A DNA stretch of 64,000 bases from Laguncularia racemosa (Eukaryota; Streptophyta; Magnoliopsida; Myrtales; Combretaceae). Positions 47,843 to 58,781 of this stretch are shown piece after piece. Both the position numbers and the translations under genes were made by a program. The stretch spans positions 3,348,001 through 3,412,000 of the forward strand of contig JBBMOL010000066.1 of assembly GCA_037954665.1 (NCBI GenBank). The letters are read 5' to 3'. Under the pieces are notes generated by a model. It saw only the letters and a program-made list of their open reading frames with translations. It did not search any database and was not told the DNA's origin. The stretch's first letter is position 1, and each line of letters starts with the position of its first letter.

Positions 47843-49785
47843 ATGTCGAATGACAGCATGAATGGGGGAATTGGTGATGAAGCCAATAGTCAGGTTGGTA
47901 GAGGTTAGGGCCATAATGTGGCAGGTAGGAGAACTTTGGAAGAACAACTCCAAGATCTTACTACCATAGTTGCTACACTGGCAACTAGAATTGATAAAAT
48001 GACATTACCACAACCACCAGTGGTAAACCAGCTGGCACCACCTCGAGTAGCTCCACAAAATCCTCATCGAGATAGAGTAATGGGAGATGGGAATTTGAAT
48101 AGAAGGATGGGTGAGGAGCATCTTCCATACAAGGAAGAAAGGGATGATAACTTTAGGGCAAACCCAAATCAGAATAGGGATTTCAGGCCACCTCGGGGCT
48201 TGGAATATGTGAAACTACAGATGCCATCTTATGATGGCAAGGGATCAGCAGATGAATATTTAGACTGGGAGGATAAGGTCGAAGGTTTCTCGAATGTTAT
48301 GAGATCGATGACAATACCAGGGTCTGATTGGTTGCTATCGAGTTTATAGGATACGCTGCACTCTGGTGGAAGAATCTGATTATCAGCAGGCGTCGGGATG
48401 GAGAGGCTGAGGTTCAGACTTGGAGGGATATGAAAAGATTACTGAGGAAAAGGTTCATTCCTGAGCACTACAAACAGGAACTGTTTATGCAACTACAAAC
48501 ATTGAAGCAGGGAGGCAAAGTAGTGGATGATTATGTGTAGGAGTTTGAGACCCTTATGATTAGGTGTGGGTCCGTTGAGCCTCCAGAACAAACTATAGCA
48601 TGTTTTGTCTCAGGTCTAAAATATGAAATAGCACATGTTGTTGAATTGCAGCACTATAATACACTTGATGAGGCTATTCAGTTGGCCTTAAAAGTAGAGA
48701 GACAAAGGAGGTCCAACTTCTTTAGGGCTCCGAGCAGTAAGCCCAATACTATTACTAGACCCATATCAGCTGACGGTCGATCAGGGGGAACAAAGGCAGT
48801 AGGTGAGGGAGTAAAGGCAATGGACACTACTACCCCAACTATTATGAGAGAAAATTTACCCACTAGGAAGGGTAAAGAGGTAATGGCTCCAGATACGAGG
48901 CAGACTGTTCCCGGATCTACTAGTGGGAAAGCGCGCCAGATAAAATGCTTTAAATGCATGGGATTTGGGCATATGGCTGCACAGTGTCCAAATAAGAGGG
49001 TGATGACTATTATGGAAGACACTGTGGAGGATATTGAGGATGATCATGATCAGATTGAACCTATAGATCTACCAACAGCACTGCAGGAATATTATGATGA
49101 TCAGACTGCAAACGTACCTGAGAAGCATATAGGAGGAAAATATCTATCCCTTAATGTGTTATGCAGGGCCTTATCTATATCTCCTGATAATAGTGATATT
49201 TAGAGGGAGAACATATTTCACACCTCTTGCAAAATCAGAGGTAACCTTTGTGTACTCATCATCGATAGTGGTAGTTGCACGAATGTTATATCTGCTGCGT
49301 TGGTAGACAAATTACAACTGTCTACTATCCCACATCCTAGTCCTTATCATTTGCATTGGCTGGATAATAGAGGTAATATGCATGTTACCCTTAGGGCAAA
49401 GGTTCGTATGAATGTCAAGTAGAATTATCATGATCAGATCCTGTGTGATGTAGTCCCTATGCATGCATTCCATTTACTATTGGGTCGGCCTTTGTTGTAT
49501 GATTGACGAGTGAAACATGATGAGTTTGAAAATACCTACATGTTCAGCATGGGCGAGTCACACATAGTTCTATTATCGATGACTCCATTTGAGGTCCAAA
49601 GGTTTCAGGAACAAATAAGAAATCCATCCACTACCATTGTTAGCCGAAAGAGCAGGACAACAGGGATATTAGGGTTCAGTTCCACAACTGATCCTCTAGA
49701 TTTGAGGGCACATCTTTCAGAAGCCCGAGGAGATGATGGGAAAATTTCCGACACTATCAACCTTTTCAGAACCCGATTTGGATGA
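47843..49785 (+). pseudogene. Gag-protease of element C, broken by stops and a frameshift
   Basis: ATG at 47843 (M-S-N-D-S-M-N). Gag core with R-G-L-E-Y-V-K-L-Q-M-P and W-W-K-N-L, CCHC knuckle C-F-K-C-M-G-F-G-H-M-A-A-Q-C (near 48948), protease with I-I-D-S-G-S-C (D-S-G catalytic triplet intact), then the tail D-L-R-A-H-L-S-E-A-R-G-D-D reading into the 3' LTR. Damage: TAG near 47906, one-base deletion near 48288, TAG at 48538 and 49201, further stops near 49420 and 49503. The protease-to-tail junction is at the same place as in A and B. Confidence 0.9.
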
Positions 49786-50917
49786 TGATCCAAATCGCTC
49801 ATATTTTACCTTATGTCTTTACTTCTAATAAATATTTGAGAATAATCTTACAGGTATAATGATAATTCTCCATGGGATGCCAATATTTCCTATAACCATT
49901 GTTGGACACAGAACGTTTTCAGGATGACAATCAAAGACCTGCTGCGATTGTTTTCTATTCCAATAGCATTGGATCATGAAGACTTATGTTATTTTGTACC
50001 TTGTAATTGTTTTATGAACTATTTTTGTTGTATTTTGGTTTTGGGACACTTTTATTTCTTTGTAATTATCACTTAGGGCTAGCCACCTTAAAAGTGACAA
50101 ACTTGTAATTTTGACCACTTTTTAACCCTAGGAGTAGCAAGTATAAATACTTGCATAAGAGAGGGTTTGAGGGGGGCATTTTTGCATATTAGAATCATAC
50201 ACTTTCACATGTGGAATTAGGGTTCATCCTTAGTTCAAAACTCTTATCAATTTCAACCCAAGAATTGGAATTGTGGCGAGTGCGACGAAGGGGAATTGTG
50301 AGTCATATCGATTCCATCTCTGTTGTATGTTCATTTCTTCTCTAGTGAGTCATATCTAGGGTAGAGAATCTTTCTTGGACATATTGGTGATTGTAATTCG
50401 TGGATAATCTTCTTGTAAGGTTGATTGTTCATTGAGATTGAATTGCTCTTTAGTGCATTGGCGTGAATTGGCATGGTTAGAAGGGTTTGAGCTCACGATT
50501 TTTGAGCTTGTCTTTTCCACCCATTTCACGTGTATTTATCTTGTTCTTATTGTTGATTAGTGGAATTGACCATTAGTGGAAGTTAATTGAATCTTTTGAA
50601 CCATTGGATTTCATCAAAGTTCCATTAGGGTCACGCAATTTCCTAATCCATTGAACCGGTTTTGTATGAGATTTGAGACTTGTTTTCTTGAGTCATTTGA
50701 TTGTGCTTGGAAGTGGTTTTTGATCACATCATCTTTTGGTATCAGAGCATCATCATACTTGGATTCATTATTGATTCACATCTTAGTTGAAGAATCGGTC
50801 ATAAACTTTGAGGATTTGACGCCATTGTTCATATGATTGAGACTAGTTTGATTGACATTATTTAATTGTCTTTCAAATTGGTTTTGCATGTGCTTAATCT
50901 TGGTTTTAGGCACATCA
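49734..50917 (+). repeat. 3' LTR of element C
   Basis: 1184 bp, preceded by the purine run GAGGAGA. Inner LTR end at 50731, extension to 50917, again 186 bp. Confidence 0.92.
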
Positions 50918-50922
50918 CAAAC
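50918..50922. repeat. Target-site duplication of element C (right)
   Basis: CAAAC, identical to 45741-45745. Confidence 0.92.
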
Positions 50923-51344
50923 ACTCATTAACTCCTCAAATTAATTGATGTGTTTGAATTCAAATAGATTCCCTACTATCCACACAATGCAAATATGGAA
51001 AATTACACTCCTCCAATTCCAAATTGCACAAGGATTCACACAACACACTCCACAAGCTTCTTCAAACAACAAGTCAATCACAATATGGATGGGTAAATTT
51101 CAAATTCAAAAATTTGGATCAATAACACACTTCTACTCTTCTTCCCTTCCACGAGAATGATCAACCACGAGAAGCCACAACAAGCCCTTCAATTCAACTT
51201 CAACAAGCAGCAAATTCAATTCTCAATCAAGACAATTTCGCAACTCAATTCACAATACTCAATTTCGGTTCACAATATGAAGAACCCTAATTAAGCGTGA
51301 TGATCAAGAATTCAACCAAAACTTAATCCCTTCTCTTAACTTGT

Positions 51345-51356
51345 GCTCTAATACCA
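51345..51356 (-). other. Primer-binding site of element F
   Basis: Minus strand TGGTATTAGAGC, one mismatch to the tRNA-Met complement, followed by ACAAGTTAAGAG as in B and C. Confidence 0.85.
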
Positions 51357-51361
51357 AAAGA

Positions 51362-52283
51362 TGATGTGCTCAAAACCAAGTCCAAGCACAATCAAATGAA
51401 TCAAAGAAAACAAACCCCAACTCACATACAAAACCGGTCTAATGGAATCAATAATTTACATGACCCTAATGGAATTTTGATGAAAAATCCAAAGGTCAAA
51501 TGATGCAATTAACAATCCATATATGTAATCTTCACTAAATAACAACAATTATAAGTGAAATTCACGTGAATCAAATCAAGAGGAATAGATCAAAACCGTG
51601 ATTTCATCTCCTTCCTACAATCCCCAATTCACGACACCAATGAAGATGATGATATCAAGTACTAAAGCAATCAATCTTATAACAAGATAATTGATCACAA
51701 ATGCAATCAAAAATCTGACCAAGAACTATCTCAATTCACCCCTAGATATTACACACTAGAGAAGAAAAGAAATCACAACAAAATGAAATTGATATTACTC
51801 ACAATTTCAAAGTGTTGCACTCGCCACAATCTCAACTCTTGGGATTGAAATTAATAAAAGTCTAATGACAATTAGGAGAACCCTAATCCTCACGCAAAGT
51901 GTATCTCAATTCTGTAAATTTTGGCCTCCCTCAAATCCTACTATAAGCAAGTATTTATACTTGCTACTCCTAGGGTTAGAAAATGGTCAAAAATTACAAG
52001 TTTGCCACTTTTAAGGTGGTCAGTCCTAAATGGAAATTAAAATAAAATGAAAGTGTCCCAAAAGAAAAATACAACAAAAAAATAGTCCACAAAAGGAGAA
52101 ATATATAAAAGAAATGAGCCTTCATGATGCCGATCTTCAAGATACTTTTGAATTAGGCCCGTTGAGAACCTTGATTCGCTCAGAAGTATAGGTGATTTTG
52201 TATCCTGTAGGACTAATAAGTGAGCTTGCTAAAATGCACTACAATTATATTGTAGAGATGTAGGAAGTAGATTAGCTTTCTTA
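51362..52283 (-). repeat. 5' LTR of element F
   Basis: 922 bp. The TG start expected at the right end reads TA here (minus strand TTAAGAAAGC against TTGAGAAAGC in the 3' LTR). Confidence 0.85.
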
Positions 52284-53050
52284 ATATTTGATGTTATAAA
52301 CAAGAACAAGATCCACCACAGGCGGCAGAGCTAAGGCTAGTGGGGAATTGTTCTAATTAAATATATAATAAAAAATTAATTGAATTTATAATATGAGCAT
52401 ATGTACATGAAATTAAACATTACAAGAAAAGAAATGTTAGATGAGAAAGAAGGGAAAGTAGAAGTAGAAGAAATTGGAAAGATTTAGAAAGGATGGAAGA
52501 AGACTATGTGGTGTTAGATCATTACCTTAGTACATCTGCGTACAAAGGTTTATCTATGATTCATTAATCATAGATGAGATGTTAGAAGGATAAGCGGAGA
52601 GAGGAAGAAGTGGATGGAAGAAGGTTGGTCGGAAGTGTTGACTAAAAGAGGGAAGAGAGAAGTTAGACGAAGAAGAAGGAGAAAGGTGAGAGTGTATCAG
52701 AAGAAGTGTTTGAAGCTTAGGTTCAGAGAGGGAGAGAGGTATCTGAAATAATTCGATGCCTCTGAATGAACCAGGCTCCTCATTTTAAAGAAAATTCATT
52801 CTTTTACTATAATGAATAGTAAAAGTACTTGCACTATTTTACATAGTAAAAGTTGTTGAGGGTTTTACTGTTCAGAACAGTAAAATTCAGAGTTTCCTTT
52901 GGTGGAAAGATTCCACCCATTATGTTATACCGTAAATGACAGCATTTAAGGAAACATTTCATAAATATGTATACTAGTTGTACGTAGATACTAAAAATAA
53001 TATAGTATAAAATACTATACTTTGTGTTAAAATTAAAAAGTAAAATTTTA
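52284..53050 (-). mobile_element. Pararetroviral leader/intergenic region, minus orientation
   Basis: No coding. On the minus strand it reads as an AT-rich promoter-like block (53045 to 52785), then a pyrimidine-rich transcript leader ending ATAACATCAAATAT against element F. The position before the coat-protein block, on the same strand, suggests the virus leader. The assignment is by position and by the inverted copy beyond the RT fragment, not by a known motif. Confidence 0.5.
52785..53045 (-). repeat. Inverted repeat, left copy (about 260 bp)
   Basis: Its reverse complement aligns with 54375-54640 along the whole length; for example TTTTTAGTATCTACGTACAA matches TTTTTAGTATTTACGTACAA. It contains a palindrome TTTTACTGTTC-A-GAACAGTAAAA near 52872. 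Confidence 0.8.
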
Positions 53051-53084
53051 GGTAGAGTTGGGTGGATCTTGTTTCAATTAATTG

Positions 53085-54340
53085 GAACATCCTTTTGTAA
53101 AACATTTTTTGCTGCTTTGCAGTCAATTCTCAAAAGAAAATTTTTATTTAACAAATCCCCTTGAAATTTGGAAACTGTTAAAACAATTGCTAAAATTTCT
53201 TTCTTAATTGTGGAATAATTCATTTGGCATTCATTCCAGTGTTTAGACATGAATTGGACTATACATTCATTTTCATTTAATTTTTGTTTAAGAATTCCAC
53301 CAAATCCTATGTCAAACGTATCTATTTCTACTATTTTAGGTAGAGTCGGATCTGCAATATGGATACATGGAATTTCTTTAATTTTTTTCCTTAAGTTGTC
53401 TTACTATATTAGTATGTATGTCAAACCATTTTGGAGGGCTTTTCTTTAACCTTTGATGTAAGGATTTACATAAAACATTAAGGTCTTTGAAGAAATCTGC
53501 TACATAATTTAAACTACTTAAGAAACACTGGAGTTGGGTTTTGTCCAGAATTTCATCAGGAAATTTAGAAGTAAATTCTATTGACCTCCTAATTAGTGTA
53601 ATGGTGCCATTATGAATATCAAACCTTAAGAATCTAATCTTGGTTTGGAAAAGAGAAATCTTAGTGGGTGATACTACCAGGCCATTCTGTTTAGCTTTTC
53701 TGACAAAAGCCTTAATATGTTTGAAATGTTGATCTATATTAGAGCAGAAGATCAACACATCATCAATGTAAACAATAATAAAATTTGAATAATCATTAAA
53801 AAAATTATTCATTATCCTCTGGAATTCAAAGGGAGCATTTTTTAAACCGAAAGGCATAACATTCCATTCATACTATCCAAATGGGACAGTAAATGCTATT
53901 TTATACCTATCGCATTCTTTCATCTGGATTTGCCAAAATCTAGATTTCATATCAAACGTAGATAATACCTTAGCATTATGTATTTTACTAAGAAAATCTC
54001 TTTTATTAGGTATTGGATACCTAATCCATTTTAATACATTGTTTAGAGGCTTGTAGTTAATTACTAACCCGGATGTGCCTCTTTCAATTTTTGCATTTTT
54101 ATTGACATAAAAGGTTAAACAACTCCAAGGCGACTTGGATTTGTGAATTAGCCTCTTAGCCAATAAATCATTAATTTCATTTTGGCAATGTCTTAAGACA
54201 TCACCATTCATTTGTGAAAGTTTGGCCTTCGTTGGGATATTCTTCTCATCAAAATTACCTTCATAAGGTAATTCTACCATATGAGATCTTCTATCCCAAA
54301 ACGCATTAAGTAAGGTAGAATAAATTGTTTCCTTAATTAG
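53085..54340 (-). pseudogene. Pararetrovirus block 2: RT and RNase H fragment
   Basis: Minus strand, close relative of block 1. RT open parts at 54280-53873 and 53857-53378 contain F-D-M-K-S-R-F-W-Q-I-Q, M-P-F-G-L-K-N-A-P and the catalytic V-Y-I-D-D-V-L. A stop separates the two RT parts and another precedes the RNase H-like end (to 53085). Movement, coat and protease regions are absent, so this is a fragment, not a provirus. The Y-I-D-D-V form here is closer to the family norm than block 1. Confidence 0.85.
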
Positions 54341-54374
54341 TCTTTTGCCAACTTACAGCAAAATACATAGAAAT

Positions 54375-54639
54375 TTTAATTTTGATTTTAATGTAAAGTA
54401 TAATATTTTATACTATACTATTTTATACTATACTATTTTTAGTATTTACGTACAACTAGTGTATGTATTAATGTAATATTTTCTTTGAAAATACTATCAT
54501 CTACCGTATAATGAGGGGTCGAATCTTTCCACTGAAAGAAACTCTAGATTTTACTAATCTTAATAGTAAAACCTCCGACAACTTTTATTGTTCAAAACAA
54601 TAAAAGTACTTTTACTATTTACCACAGTAAAGGAATGAA

Positions 54640-54640
<1 letters not shown>
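54375..54640 (+). repeat. Inverted repeat, right copy
   Basis: Plus-strand counterpart of 52785-53045. TATACTATACTATTTTATACT duplicates part of the sequence near 54400. Together the two copies face outward from the RT fragment. Confidence 0.8.
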
Positions 54641-54670
<30 letters not shown>

Positions 54671-54706
54671 TATATCTGTATATATATATATATATCTGTA
54701 TATATT
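54641..54706. repeat. (TA)n microsatellite with ATCTGTA interruptions
   Basis: Starts at the end of the right inverted repeat. The open frame across it encodes only Ile/Tyr repeats. Confidence 0.9.
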
Positions 54707-55119
54707 GCTTGTGAAAAGATATTTGTGAATGTTATGTGTGAAGATGTTTATAATGTGATTGTATATCAACTAAAGATTATAAAAGATAAATAAAATTGTG
54801 TATGAATATTATGTTGCATCTTGCATGTGTTATTGCTTCTAGCATAGCATGCATGTATATGTGTAGGTATGCACTGTACTAAGCATTAGCTCACCCTTCA
54901 TGGGAAATTTTTTTTTTTTTTAGTTCCAAATGCTATAGGAGAAATTGAGGGGTATGTTAAAACTCGAGGGAAAACAACTCAAGATCAAAATAATGAAGAG
55001 AATGTAGAATACATCTATTACAATGACTAGTAAATAAACTAAGAATATTTTAAATTTCTTATTCAGTCATTTTAATAGTTTCTATTATAAGTGAATGTAA
55101 ATCACTTCCACTGTTTAAC
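54707..55119. other. No gene; probable upstream LTR sequence of element H
   Basis: Words such as CATTAGCTCACCC suggest the U3/R part of the element H LTR, but there is no second copy to define it. Confidence 0.35.
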
Positions 55120-55323
55120 TTGAGAAGAATGTTGATGACTTATTATTGAGGTTAGGAAATTTCATTAATATTAGTTATGTAGTAGATTATTTATGATTAT
55201 TATCAAGAGTACATGAATGTGAGTATAAAATAATAGTGGTGATTGAGCCTTTATGTGTCTTTAAGAAATGAGGACACATGGCCGGCCATAGTGTACCTAG
55301 GTTTTAGGGTGTTACAGCTTATG

Positions 55324-55335
55324 TGGTATCAGAGC
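55324..55335 (+). other. Primer-binding site of element H
   Basis: TGGTATCAGAGC, seven bases after the LTR end. Confidence 0.85.
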
Positions 55336-55446
55336 ACAGGTTGATGATCCTTGGGAGCTTAGGTATTGATCAAAAGAATGTAGGTTTGTAATCTTCAGAG
55401 CTTAGGTTGATGGATCTCTAGATAGTTTAGGTTTGATGATCTTTAG

Positions 55447-56134
55447 AATTAAGTGAGGATCAACAATATAAGTTCAAATAATAGGAAAGTAAATCATGAT
55501 CTTTAGGTGAATTAGGTATTATACTTGTAGGATGAAGATATATACCAAGAGTGGTTAGAAAATGGGAAAAATATTATTGATTAGTGAACCCCTTCAGTAA
55601 TATTGAAAATGACATGTTTAAATATCTCATACTCTAAGGAATGTATATATTCTTATATCTTTCCTCGAATCTTTAATGTGTTTAATAAAATGTTTAGGAG
55701 AATCTTGAGACTAGGTTAACCTCAATAGTTAAAGGTGATGCTTCTAATAATGGTAGACCACCTAAACCTCCTTAACATGGACAAGGAGGGAATTAAGTGA
55801 GGATTAATAATATAAGTTCAAATAATAGGAAAGTAAATCATGATCTTTGAGTGAATTAGGTATTAGACTTATAGGATGACGATATATACTAGGAGTGCTT
55901 AGAAAATGGGATAAATATTATTGATTAGTGAACCCTTTCAGTAGTATTGAAAATGAAATGTTTAGATATCCCATACTTTGAGGAATGTATATATTCTTAT
56001 ATCTTTCCTTGAAGCTTTAATGTGTTTAATAAAATGTTTAAGAGAATCCTGAGACTAGGTTAACCCCAGTAGTTAGAGGTAATGCTTCCGATAATGGTAG
56101 GCCACCCAAACCTCCTCAAAATGGATAAGGAGGG
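55447..56134 (+). repeat. 344-bp tandem duplication in the element H leader
   Basis: Unit 1 is 55447-55790 and unit 2 is 55791-56134. Both begin AATTAAGTGAGGAT and end ...GGA(C/T)AAGGAGGG with few substitutions. Confidence 0.88.
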
Positions 56135-56155
56135 AATGAAATCAACACTGCATAG

Positions 56156-56962
56156 ATGCTAGAGGTTACACAACATCAACAACAAATACAAGAGATGAAA
56201 GTGCTAAGTATGAGACGGGCACAGATGATGGGGGAAATTAGAGAAAGAGAGAGGCTAGTTGAGGAAGTGGGTTTAGACCGTTTTGTCAGAATGGTGAGAG
56301 AGTTCAAACTTAAGGTAAATGATCCACTAGATGTTGAGCAATAGGTTGATAAGTTGGAAAAGACATTGAGGCACTAAGAATTCCTAGCAATAAGAAGGTA
56401 AAATACATTGTTTATTTGTTAAGAGGCTCAACTTCCAAAGAGTGGTCAAGTGTTTCTAGACTTAACCTAGGAGTAATCACATGGGAAAAGTTCAAGGAAT
56501 TGTTGTATGAGCAATATTCCCCATGCAACATAAGGAGAACAATTTAGTTTTAAATTAAAAGCACATAAGTTAACAAGACTGCTAACAAATGAACTGTGGG
56601 GTAAAAGTATGATAGCTTCCATAGCAATTGAGGCTAAAGATGTGATGAAAATTAATAGAGTAAGGGTAATAATGGAGCTTATTGGAGTATTTCTAGATGA
56701 GCCGCCAAGTTTACCCTCAACAAGGGAGATTGAGTTTAATATAAATATAGTGCTTGGTACAACTCCCATATCCAAAGCACTGTACCATTTGGCACCTACA
56801 AAATTGAAGGAATTGAAAGAATAGATACAAGAGCTATTGGACAAGAAGTTTATCAAACCAAATGTCTTACCTTAGGGTCCACCGATATTATTTGTGAAGA
56901 AGAAAGACAACAACATGCGATTATGTATAGATTACCAAGAGTTAAATAGGGTTACAATTAAT
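56156..56962 (+). pseudogene. Gag and RT N-terminal remnants of element H
   Basis: Gag-like parts: an E/R-rich helix and a segment with W-E-K-F-K-E-L-L-Y-E-Q-Y. These are followed directly by the RT start, with P-S-L-P-S-T-R-E-I-E-F, L-K-E-L-K-E and F-V-K-K-K-D-N-N-M-R-L-C-I-D-Y. Protease and the gag finger are missing; several stops. Sequence ends at V-T-I-N, where the LTR begins. Confidence 0.8.
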
Positions 56963-57159
56963 TTGAGAAGAATGTTGATGTCTTATTATTGAGGATGAGA
57001 AATTTCAATAATCTCTGTTATGCAATAAATGATTTATGATTATTATCAAGAGTACATGAATGTGAGTAATAGAGAATAGTAGTGATTGAGCCTTTGCGTG
57101 TCTTTAGGAAATAAAAACACATGGTAAGTCATAGTGTACTCGGGTTTTGGGGTGTTACA

Positions 57160-58781
57160 AGGGTCATGAGGCAAACTTATGGGTTCACTTTAACCAACTT
57201 ACTATTCTTCAATTTCCTCTTATGGAGGTTGTGTTTCTTCAATCTGTGAATCATGTAAACCATATTACAATCCTAGTGGTATTACATGCTTAAAATTAAG
57301 CAAAGGAATAGATTAATTTAGATTAAATTCACCCCCTTCCTTGAAATTGTAATATTTAAACTCATTGTCAACTTCATGAATATTATTGTGGATTTTGTAT
57401 TGCTTTGGACTTACCCTTATCTTTCCTGCTACTAGACTTTTTGTTAGAGCTAGCTATTTTATATAAAATAGAAAAAAGTGGAAGTACAAATAGTGTTGAG
57501 CAACTAAAACAAGAAAAATAGTTAAGATACAATGAAAATAATAAATTTTGCAAAAAAGATAAAGTGGAAGAGGAAAAAAAATTCTAGCAATAAAAACTCA
57601 AGCAAGTAGGGAGCGAGAGATTGTTAACTTTCAAGAGAAATATGTAGCACAAAGAGTAAGAGTGTTGTGTTGTCTTCATAAAAGTTTCTACCCTTTATAT
57701 TATAAATTCTTATCTTTCATCTAGATGTTATAAATCATTCATTTTCAAATATTCATTTGCAAACCTTCTAAAAATTTTGCATATATTCTCTGCAATATTT
57801 AGATCCCCACTATATCAAAGTCAACCCCTTCAATTTTTTAATTAATTTCTTAGTGTTTATATGTATAACACATACCCTAAACTTGAATTTCAAATGCTTA
57901 AATCACCTATAATTTTCCCCCCCAATTATCCTTTGTCATCTGTCTTTTCTTTTTATTTATTGTGCCTTGTCCTCTAATTATGGAATGCTTATGTTCTTGT
58001 GACTTCTGATGTTCTTTTTTTTTTTTTTTCATTTTCAAAAGCTAAGCCAAATGTAAAATGTATAAGTAGTTTTTGTGCAAATGTGAAATACATGTAAGTT
58101 GTGTGTAGGTGCGGTGTCTTGTCTTATGAGTTACGTCCTTGTGTGTTTTTCTTTTCTTTTTATTTTTCTTTTTTTAATTTTTTTATTTGTCTTTTGTGGT
58201 GTTGTTGCTGTTTTCCTTTTTTTTTTTTTAAGATCGAAACTGCCTCCTCCATTAAATCAAGTGGATAGCCTCACCATTAACCCATTACCACTAGTAGTCC
58301 CATACCATCTTAACCTATATAAAGATGTAATCGAGGCGGATCATGATAGAGTATTCACTCAATCAATCCAATAAAAACCCTATAAAGTCAAATTCTATTG
58401 GATTTAGCATCGGATTTTAGGATATGGAATGAAACCCGATAAAGTATAGGATCGAGTTAGGAGATTTAGAAAAAACTCGATGAGAAATCCGACCTAACCC
58501 GTTTATTTTTTAATAATAAATTAAAATTAAAATTTATAATTTATATGTTTGATTTTATTTTTTTTAATTAATTTTATTTTATGTTCTTTTTTATTTAGTC
58601 TCTTATGATTTCACATAAATTAATATAATGTATATTATGTTCATCTCTTAATCTTTTCATCACACTTAGATTAATAATAAATTGAAGAAATGACATATGA
58701 AAATAAATAAAAGTAATTAAAAAAAAAAGATTTAATACATTTTCGAGTCAAGTTTGGGTACTAATTTTTCTAGGCAAAGCG
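57160..58781. other. No gene recognised
   Basis: AT-rich, with long poly-T near 58015-58030 and 58210-58230. Words like ACCCGATAAAGTATAGGATC and CCGACCTAACCCG near 58430-58500 look like a decayed transposon end, not assigned. The plus frame at 58099-58374 is a Phe/Leu-rich poly-T artefact. Confidence 0.45.

Larger units (their letters stand above)
45746..50917 (+). mobile_element. Complete gag-only Gypsy element C, nested in F
   Basis: 5172 bp with perfect 5-bp target duplication CAAAC, inserted antisense into the leader of F. Order: LTR (1175 bp), primer site, leader, gag-protease, tail, LTR (1184 bp). It has no RT, RNase H or integrase. Each LTR contains the 186-bp extension with a second primer site. 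By eye the two LTRs differ at roughly 40 positions plus small indels, more than the LTRs of the host element F. Confidence 0.93.
41777..52283 (-). mobile_element. Pol-only Gypsy element F, containing element C
   Basis: Minus-strand element with LTRs of 923 and 922 bp, primer site, leader, then a pol region encoding RT, RNase H and integrase. Gag and protease are absent: pol starts directly after the leader, about 680 bases from the primer site once element C is discounted. LTRs differ at only about a dozen positions by eye. Flanks GTACC (41772-41776) and ATATT (52284-52288) do not match, so no target duplication is visible. Both flanks are pararetroviral. The large leader insertion is the complete element C. 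Confidence 0.88.
55120..57159 (+). mobile_element. Degenerate Gypsy element H with large deletion
   Basis: Two 197-bp LTR 3' ends (55120-55316 and 56963-57159) share TTGAGAAGAATGTTGATG at the left and end GGTGTTACA. Between them are the primer site, a duplicated leader, a gag remnant and the first part of RT. RT is joined directly to the middle of the 3' LTR, so RT core, RNase H, integrase and the LTR start are deleted. The GTTACA end plus this RT type suggests a Del/Tekay chromovirus. Confidence 0.75.

Noticed and set aside
54641..54706. (TA)n tract as a replication origin or matrix attachment site
   Set aside because: An ordinary microsatellite; no supporting motif in sequence alone.
58099..58374. 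Plus-strand 91-codon frame with hydrophobic N-terminus
   Set aside because: The Phe/Leu/Val stretch comes from poly-T tracts; no family resemblance.
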